The translations under genes were made by a program, and so were the position numbers. This document shows positions 13,730 to 17,708 of a DNA stretch of 17,708 nucleotides, piece by piece. Position 1 is the first letter of the stretch. Each line of letters begins with the position of its first letter. Below the pieces are notes generated by a model, which saw only the letters and a list, made by a program, of their open reading frames with translations, was not told the origin of the DNA and ran no database searches. The stretch comes from an uncultured Mailhella sp. (GTDB lineage Bacteria; Desulfobacterota; Desulfovibrionia; Desulfovibrionales; Desulfovibrionaceae): positions 1 through 17,708 of the forward strand of contig CAJTSU010000069.1 in assembly GCA_910579055.1 (NCBI GenBank), written 5' to 3'.

Positions 13730-14923
13730 ATGGGTAAGGAAAAATTTGAGCGCAAAAAGCCTCACGTAAACATTGGTACCATTGGTCACATCGACCATGG
13801 CAAGACCACTCTTACCGCCGCCATTACCAAGGTTGCCGGTCTGATGGGGAAGGGAACCTTTGTTGATTATGAAAATATCGACAAGGCTCCTGAAGAAAAG
13901 GAACGCGGTATTACCATCGCGACCGCCCATGTCGAATACGAAACCGACAAGCGTCACTATGCGCATGTGGACTGCCCCGGTCACGCCGACTACATCAAGA
14001 ACATGATCACCGGTGCCGCTCAGATGGACGGCGCGATCATCGTTGTTGCCGCCACTGACGGCCCCATGCCGCAGACTCGTGAACACATCCTGCTCGCCCG
14101 CCAGGTGGGTGTGCCCTATCTGCTTGTGTTCATGAACAAGTGCGATCAGGTTGATGATCCTGAACTGCTCGAACTCGTTGAAATGGAAATGCGGGAACTT
14201 CTTTCCGCCAACGGCTTCCCCGGCGACGATGTTCCCGTTATCCGCGGTTCCGCTCTGAATGCGCTGCACTGCGATGATCCTGACGCTCCTGAAGCTCAGT
14301 GCATCAAGGATCTGCTGGATGCCTGCGACAACTACATTCCCGATCCGGTTCGTGAAATCGACAAGCCTTTCCTTATGCCCATCGAAGACGTGTTCTCGAT
14401 TTCCGGCCGTGGCACCGTGGTGACCGGTCGTGTGGAACGCGGCATTATCAAGGTTGGCGACAACGTGGAAATCGTGGGTATCAAGCCTACTCAGACTTCC
14501 ACCTGCACCGGTGTGGAAATGTTCCGCAAGCTGCTTGATCAGGGCGAAGCTGGCGATAACATCGGTGTGCTGCTGCGCGGCATCAAGCGTGAAGAAGTGG
14601 AACGCGGCCAGGTTCTCGCCGCGCCCAAGTCCATCACGCCCCACAAGAAGTTCAAGTCTGAAGTGTATGTGCTGTCCAAAGATGAAGGCGGCCGTCACAC
14701 TCCCTTCTTCTCCGGCTACCGTCCTCAGTTCTATTTCCGCACCACTGACGTTACCGGCGTCATTTCTCTGGCGGAAGGCGTGGAAATGGTCATGCCCGGT
14801 GACAACGCCACCTTTACGGTGGAACTTATCGCTCCCATCGCCATGGACAAGGGGCTCCGCTTCGCTATCCGCGAAGGTGGACACACCGTTGGTTCCGGCG
14901 TTGTGACCGAAATCCTGGAGTAA
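13730..14923 (+). CDS. tuf: Elongation factor Tu
   Basis: GTPase that carries aminoacyl-tRNA to the ribosomal A site. The 397-residue product has the P loop GHIDHGKT (19-26), the switch I segment with RGITI (59-63), DCPGH (81-85) and NKCD (136-139), followed by the two beta-barrel domains to the C terminus. It is full length (E. coli 394) and shows the biased codon use of a highly expressed gene. The P loop has Ile where Val is commoner (GHVDHGKT). The start at 13730 follows TTAGGAG at 7-8 nt. It is cotranscribed with the three upstream tRNAs and with rpmG, whose start lies 4 nt after this stop. Confidence 0.99.
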   Translation: MGKEKFERKKPHVNIGTIGHIDHGKTTLTAAITKVAGLMGKGTFVDYENIDKAPEEKERGITIATAHVEYETDKRHYAHVDCPGHADYIKNMITGAAQMDGAIIVVAATDGPMPQTREHILLARQVGVPYLLVFMNKCDQVDDPELLELVEMEMRELLSANGFPGDDVPVIRGSALNALHCDDPDAPEAQCIKDLLDACDNYIPDPVREIDKPFLMPIEDVFSISGRGTVVTGRVERGIIKVGDNVEIVGIKPTQTSTCTGVEMFRKLLDQGEAGDNIGVLLRGIKREEVERGQVLAAPKSITPHKKFKSEVYVLSKDEGGRHTPFFSGYRPQFYFRTTDVTGVISLAEGVEMVMPGDNATFTVELIAPIAMDKGLRFAIREGGHTVGSGVVTEILE

Positions 14924-14927
14924 TACC

Positions 14928-15077
14928 ATGCGCGTCAATATCCTGCTCGCCTGCACCGAGTGCAAGCGGCGCAACTACGCGACGGTAAAAAACAAGAAGA
15001 ACACTACGGGTCGTCTTGAAGTGATGAAGTATTGTCCCTGGGACAAGAAGCACACTTTGCACCGCGAAGCCCGCTAG
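14928..15077 (+). CDS. rpmG: Ribosomal protein L33
   Basis: A 49-residue 50S subunit protein (MRVNILLACTECKRRNY at the N terminus, end HTLHREAR). The zinc-ribbon type is recognisable by C9-T-E-C12 and YCPWDKKH near the end. Where the usual second pair is CPxC, this protein has CPWD, so one zinc ligand would be Asp or the site is incomplete. Start 14928: the ribosome-binding site GGAG lies in the last codons of tuf, 4 nt separate the genes, so coupling is expected. tRNA-Trp follows after 13 nt. Confidence 0.97.
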   Translation: MRVNILLACTECKRRNYATVKNKKNTTGRLEVMKYCPWDKKHTLHREAR

Positions 15078-15090
15078 TGCTTCATAAAGC

Positions 15091-15166
15091 AGGCCAGTAG
15101 CTCTAACGGCAGAGCGCCGGTCTCCAAAACCGGATGTTGGGGGTTCGAATCCCTCCTGGCCTGCCA
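15091..15166 (+). tRNA. tRNA-Trp (anticodon CCA)
   Basis: 76 nt with encoded CCA. Acceptor AGGCCAG pairs with CTGGCCT (15156-15162). The anticodon stem CCGGT/ACCGG encloses CTCCAAA, giving CCA. The T loop is TTCGAAT. Its place between rpmG and secE is common in this cluster across bacteria. Confidence 0.97.
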
Positions 15167-15197
15167 TTTCTTTTGTCTTTTCAGGTTTGAGGCTGAC

Positions 15198-15461
15198 ATG
15201 AGCAAAAAACAGGAGCCCGCCGCTCCTTCCAAGCGCGAACAATCCACAGAGAGCAAGAAGCCAGGGCTTTTTGTCCGCCTGATGGAGTTCAAGGATTATC
15301 TTGTTCTTTCCCGCGCCGAGTTGCGCAAGGTAAGCTGGCCCAACTGGAAAGAAACACGTTCCACCTCCTTGGTGGTGCTGGGTTTTGTCGTCGTCATGGC
15401 CATCCTTCTTGGAGTGGTGGATTTTATCCTTTCCGGCCTGATGCGCCTTATCCTTTCCTGA
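15198..15461 (+). CDS. secE: Preprotein translocase subunit SecE
   Basis: Essential small membrane subunit that clamps SecY in the SecYEG channel. The 87 residues comprise a charged N-terminal tail (1-25), an amphipathic helix (about 28-45), the conserved KVSWPNWKETR (44-54) and one membrane helix (about 57-80). It is of the short single-span form, unlike the three-span E. coli protein. The ATG at 15198 has only a weak GAGG 5-8 nt upstream. It is followed by a small hairpin before nusG. Confidence 0.97.
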   Translation: MSKKQEPAAPSKREQSTESKKPGLFVRLMEFKDYLVLSRAELRKVSWPNWKETRSTSLVVLGFVVVMAILLGVVDFILSGLMRLILS

Positions 15462-15464
15462 AGG

Positions 15465-15485
15465 GCCGGGATTATCCCGGCTTTT
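15465..15485 (+). terminator. Hairpin with T-run between secE and nusG (terminator or attenuator)
   Basis: GCCGGGA (15465-15471) pairs with TCCCGGC (15475-15481) around a 3-nt loop and is followed by TTTT. It looks like a small intrinsic terminator 4 nt after the secE stop, 65 nt before nusG. The stem is short and the T-run only four bases, so partial termination is more likely than a full stop, as nusG-rplKA are normally read from the same transcript. Confidence 0.5.
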
Positions 15486-15549
15486 CAGTATATGGGCCAC
15501 AGACTGAACAGGGTCTTTCCCCTGCTTTTCTTCCAGAAGGAATTTTTAA

Positions 15550-16191
15550 ATGGAACTTGAAAACAACGAAACGCAAAGCCCCGTCGCCGAAGAAAATGCC
15601 GTGACTGTTGCGGCACAACTGGCGGCCGCAGCGTCTGCTCCTGCTTCGGAGAACTATGAAGTGCCCCGTTGGTATATTCTGCATACCTATTCAGGGTTTG
15701 AGCAGAGAGTAGAGCAGACTATTCGCGAAATGATGCGCACCCGGCAGGAAAACGGTCTGATCAAGGAAGTTATTGTTCCTACTGAGCGTGTCATCGAACC
15801 GGGCAAAAATGGGCAGAAGCGTACCACCACCCGTAAGTTCTACCCCGGTTACATCATGATCAATATGGTCATGACGGATTTTTCCTGGCACATGGTGCAG
15901 AGCATTCCCAAGGTCACAGGGTTTGTCGGCGGCAAGAACCGTCCGGCCCCCATGGGACCGGGTGAAGCAGAACGCATTCTGGCGCTTATGGAAACCCGTC
16001 AGGAGCAGCCTCGTCCCAAATTCAGTTTTGAAGTGGGGGACGACGTGCGTGTGGAAGACGGACCTTTCGCAGGCTTTAACGGTGTAGTGGAAGACGTCAA
16101 CGACGACAAGGGCAAGATAAAGGTGCTGGTATCCATTTTCGGCCGCCAGACTCCCGTGGAACTGAATTTCATGCAGGTTTCCAAGGGATAG
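15550..16191 (+). CDS. nusG: Transcription elongation/antitermination factor NusG
   Basis: NusG binds RNA polymerase and links it to Rho or to the ribosome. The 213-residue product has an acidic, Ala-rich N-terminal extension (1-37), the NGN domain beginning PRWYILHTYSGFE (39-51), and a C-terminal KOW domain (about 160-213, with VRVEDGPFAGFNGVVE). The enterobacterial protein is about 181 residues; the difference is the extension, an expanded loop around 75-90 and small insertions. The start at 15550 follows AGAAGGAA at about 8 nt. It is in the canonical secE-nusG-rplK-rplA order. Confidence 0.98.
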   Translation: MELENNETQSPVAEENAVTVAAQLAAAASAPASENYEVPRWYILHTYSGFEQRVEQTIREMMRTRQENGLIKEVIVPTERVIEPGKNGQKRTTTRKFYPGYIMINMVMTDFSWHMVQSIPKVTGFVGGKNRPAPMGPGEAERILALMETRQEQPRPKFSFEVGDDVRVEDGPFAGFNGVVEDVNDDKGKIKVLVSIFGRQTPVELNFMQVSKG

Positions 16192-16239
16192 CGCCCTTGC
16201 CATGAGCGGTACAGACGCCGCAGCATAAGGATAAAGACA

Positions 16240-16662
16240 ATGGCCAAGAAAGAAGTTGGCAAGATTAAACTGCAAATCCCTGCCGGAGCCGCTAACCCGT
16301 CTCCGCCCGTGGGTCCCGCTCTCGGTCAGCATGGTGTGAACATCATGGGCTTCTGCAAGGAGTTCAATGCTCGTACCATGGATCAGAAGGGTATGATCAT
16401 CCCTGTGATCATCACCGTCTACGCTGACCGTTCCTTCACTTTCATCACCAAGACTCCCCCCGCGCCCGTGCTTTTGCTCAAGGCCGCCAAGGTGGAAAAG
16501 GGCTCCGGCGAACCCAACCGCAATAAAGTCGGCTCCGTCACCATGGCCCAAATTGACGAAATCGCCAAACTCAAGATGCCTGATCTCAATTGCAAGGATC
16601 TTGAAGGCGCCCGCCGTTCCATCATGGGTACTGCCCGCAGCATGGGCCTTGAAGTCAAGTAG
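16240..16662 (+). CDS. rplK: Ribosomal protein L11
   Basis: 50S protein of the GTPase-associated centre that binds 23S rRNA with L10. The 140 residues have the Pro-rich N-domain (PSPPVGPALGQHGVNIM, 20-36), KTPPAPVLL (71-79) and the RNA-binding C-domain with the ending ARSMGLEVK. Full length. Start at 16240 after AAGGAT at 8 nt. It lies 48 nt after nusG; in E. coli an L1-binding RNA element sits in the corresponding leader, but I could not identify it here. Confidence 0.98.
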   Translation: MAKKEVGKIKLQIPAGAANPSPPVGPALGQHGVNIMGFCKEFNARTMDQKGMIIPVIITVYADRSFTFITKTPPAPVLLLKAAKVEKGSGEPNRNKVGSVTMAQIDEIAKLKMPDLNCKDLEGARRSIMGTARSMGLEVK

Positions 16663-16697
16663 AGGTAGACCTCGCCTGACAGGAAAGCGTCCGACAG

Positions 16698-16802
16698 ATG
16701 GAAGAGCAGGTTGGCGCAATTGCCGCGCCGCGCGAATTTCGTTGGATTCGGCCGCACTGCCCGGTGTATGCCCGGCAGGAGATTCGAGACGACAAGCGCT
16801 AA
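16698..16802 (+). CDS. Possible 34-codon ORF in the rplK-rplA spacer
   Basis: An ATG at 16698 opens a 34-residue frame (MEEQVGAIAAPREFRWIRPH and 14 more residues) that ends at 16800-16802, directly at the purine-rich ribosome-binding site of rplA and 15 nt before its start. The nearest purine-rich element, AGGAAA (16681), is 11-13 nt away, a poor distance. The placement would allow coupling to rplA, but the frame may be chance. The alternative reading of the spacer is a structured leader: stems GGCGC/GCGCC (16713-16717, 16725-16729) and CTGCC/GGCAG (16757-16761, 16774-16778). Confidence 0.2.
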   Translation: MEEQVGAIAAPREFRWIRPHCPVYARQEIRDDKR

Positions 16803-16817
16803 AAAAGGAATAAGACT

Positions 16818-17534
16818 ATGCCCACTCATGGGAAGAAATATCGTGGAAAGGTGGAAGGCGTCGATCTTTCCCAGCGTTTTTCCGTTGAAGACGCCGTGAG
16901 CAAATCTCTCGCCGCTTCCTTTGCCAAATTTGACGAAACCGTCGATGTGGCTGTGAAGCTTGGCGTCGACCCCAAGTATTCCGACCAGATGGTGCGTGGT
17001 GCAGTGTCCCTACCTCACGGTCTGGGTAAAACTGTGCGCGTGGCCGTGTTCTGCAAGGGTGACAAACAGGCGGAAGCCAAGGCCGCCGGTGCTGATGCCG
17101 TTGGAGCGGAAGAGCTTGTTGATCAGGTCAAGGGTGGCTGGCTGGATTTTGACGCCGCCGTTGCCACTCCCGACGTTATGGCGCTGGTGGGTCAGATTGG
17201 CCGCGTGCTCGGCCCCCGTGGTCTGATGCCCAATGCCAAAACCGGTACGGTTACTTTTGACGTGGCTAACGCGGTGAAAGAGCTCAAAGCCGGACGGGTG
17301 GACTTCAAGGTGGACAAGGCTGGCGTGCTGCATGCGCCGCTCGGCAAGGTTTCTTTTGGACCGGAAAAAATTCAGGACAACCTGAAGGCCCTGCTTGATG
17401 CCGTCAATCGCCTGAAACCCTCTGCCGCGAAGGGCCAGTATATGGTCAGCATGGCGGTTTCCACCACCATGGGGCCGGGATTCAAGGTGGATATGACGCA
17501 GGTGAAGAAGTTCCTGGAAGGCGCTGCCGGTTAG
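16818..17534 (+). CDS. rplA: Ribosomal protein L1
   Basis: 50S protein of the mobile L1 stalk; in E. coli it also represses translation of its own mRNA. The 238-residue product has the family signature LGPRGLMPNAKTGTV (131-145) and the closing ISM-like strand YMVSMAVSTTMGPG before the C-terminal helix. Full length. Start at 16818 follows AAAAAAGGAA at 7 nt. Unlike the usual tight rplK-rplA pair, 155 bp separate the genes. A hairpin terminator follows 25 nt after the stop, so rplJ, which commonly comes next, would need its own promoter. Confidence 0.98.
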   Translation: MPTHGKKYRGKVEGVDLSQRFSVEDAVSKSLAASFAKFDETVDVAVKLGVDPKYSDQMVRGAVSLPHGLGKTVRVAVFCKGDKQAEAKAAGADAVGAEELVDQVKGGWLDFDAAVATPDVMALVGQIGRVLGPRGLMPNAKTGTVTFDVANAVKELKAGRVDFKVDKAGVLHAPLGKVSFGPEKIQDNLKALLDAVNRLKPSAAKGQYMVSMAVSTTMGPGFKVDMTQVKKFLEGAAG

Positions 17535-17559
17535 GTTTTTCTTCTCTGAATATCATAAG

Positions 17560-17589
17560 GAAGCCCGCATCAGAAATGGTGCGGGCTTC
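17560..17589 (+). terminator. Strong hairpin after rplA
   Basis: GAAGCCCGCA (17560-17569) and TGCGGGCTTC (17580-17589) form a perfect 10-bp G/C-rich stem with a 10-nt loop, followed by TTGCCTTT. The T-run is broken, but the stem and position (25 nt after the stop) fit an intrinsic terminator. Confidence 0.7.
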
Positions 17590-17619
17590 TTGCCTTTCCG
17601 GCACGGGCGGCAACGGAAG

Positions 17620-17660
17620 TTGCCGCAAATGCAGCCCGTGTTCCACACGGGCGAGCGGCA
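17620..17660. repeat. Inverted partial copy of a family I segment
   Basis: Read on the minus strand, this segment closely matches 235-277 of repeat copy A: TCGCCCGTGTGGAACACGGG against TCGCCCGTGTGGAGCACGGG, then TTTGCGGCAA in both. It is also a hairpin former (CCCGTGT/ACACGGG). It directly precedes family II copy 2, so pieces of the two repeat families are joined here. Confidence 0.6.
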
Positions 17661-17664
17661 GTCG

Positions 17665-17708
17665 TTAGAGCATTTTGTCATTGAAATGCTCTCGGAGTCG
17701 AGCGGAGC
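17665..17708. repeat. Dispersed repeat family II, copy 2, cut by the window end
   Basis: It begins TTAGAGCATTTT like copy 1. AGAGCATTT (17667-17675) pairs with AAATGCTCT (17684-17692) around an 8-nt loop, then CGGAGTCGAGCGGAGC starts the second hairpin and runs off the window. Loop sequences differ from copy 1 while the stems are kept, which suggests that structure is conserved. It sits where the rplJ leader might be expected. Confidence 0.7.

Noticed and set aside
13529..14974. 481-residue minus-strand open frame opposite tuf
   Set aside because: It is a shadow produced by the strong codon bias of tuf and crosses the tRNA-Gly gene.

Overview
The window reads as a chromosomal segment of a delta-proteobacterial sulfate reducer, most likely Desulfovibrionaceae (a Bilophila/Desulfovibrio relative). 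This placement is an inference from the PSP1/RicT-MetG gene pair, the form of the ribosomal protein L33 zinc site, the style of the A/T-G/C hairpin terminators and the base composition. No 16S rRNA gene or other decisive marker is present. Most of the window is housekeeping, interrupted by a small accessory block and several dispersed repeats.

Left part (1-4711): a repeat unit (5-351) lies downstream of a minus-strand pair, ricT (PSP1-domain protein) and metG (methionyl-tRNA synthetase), which are tightly coupled. Divergent from them is a gene for a small HD-domain hydrolase. It ends at a long, nearly perfect inverted repeat that separates it from the convergent gene for a large secreted M16 metallopeptidase.

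Middle (4715-12991): the M16 peptidase gene (-) and an arylsulfotransferase-family beta-propeller gene (+) diverge from a 226-bp intergenic region containing several inverted repeats. Convergent to the sulfotransferase gene is an OmpR/EnvZ-type two-component operon (response regulator first, kinase second, ATGA overlap). It has a clear sigma-70 promoter whose -35 hexamer overlaps a 10-bp-spaced direct repeat of the OmpR-family type. Then come a second copy of the repeat unit, a secreted protein of unknown function and an intrinsic terminator. A link between the two-component system and the sulfotransferase/peptidase genes is plausible only by position.

Right part (13045-17708): the classical translation/transcription cluster tRNA-Thr(TGT) - tRNA-Tyr(GTA) - tRNA-Gly(TCC) - tuf - rpmG - tRNA-Trp(CCA) - secE - nusG - rplK - rplA, all on the plus strand. 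It supplies EF-Tu, ribosomal proteins L33, L11 and L1, the SecE translocase subunit and the NusG elongation factor. Two things differ from the textbook layout. There is a 155-bp gap between rplK and rplA, and a strong hairpin plus dispersed repeats directly after rplA, where rplJ would be expected next.

No clearly new multi-gene system is visible. The items most worth checking are the two dispersed repeat families (one copy supplies the stop codon of the sulfotransferase gene), the OmpR-type operator/promoter, possible small ORFs at ricT and between rplK and rplA, and the uncharacterised secreted protein at 12197-12898.
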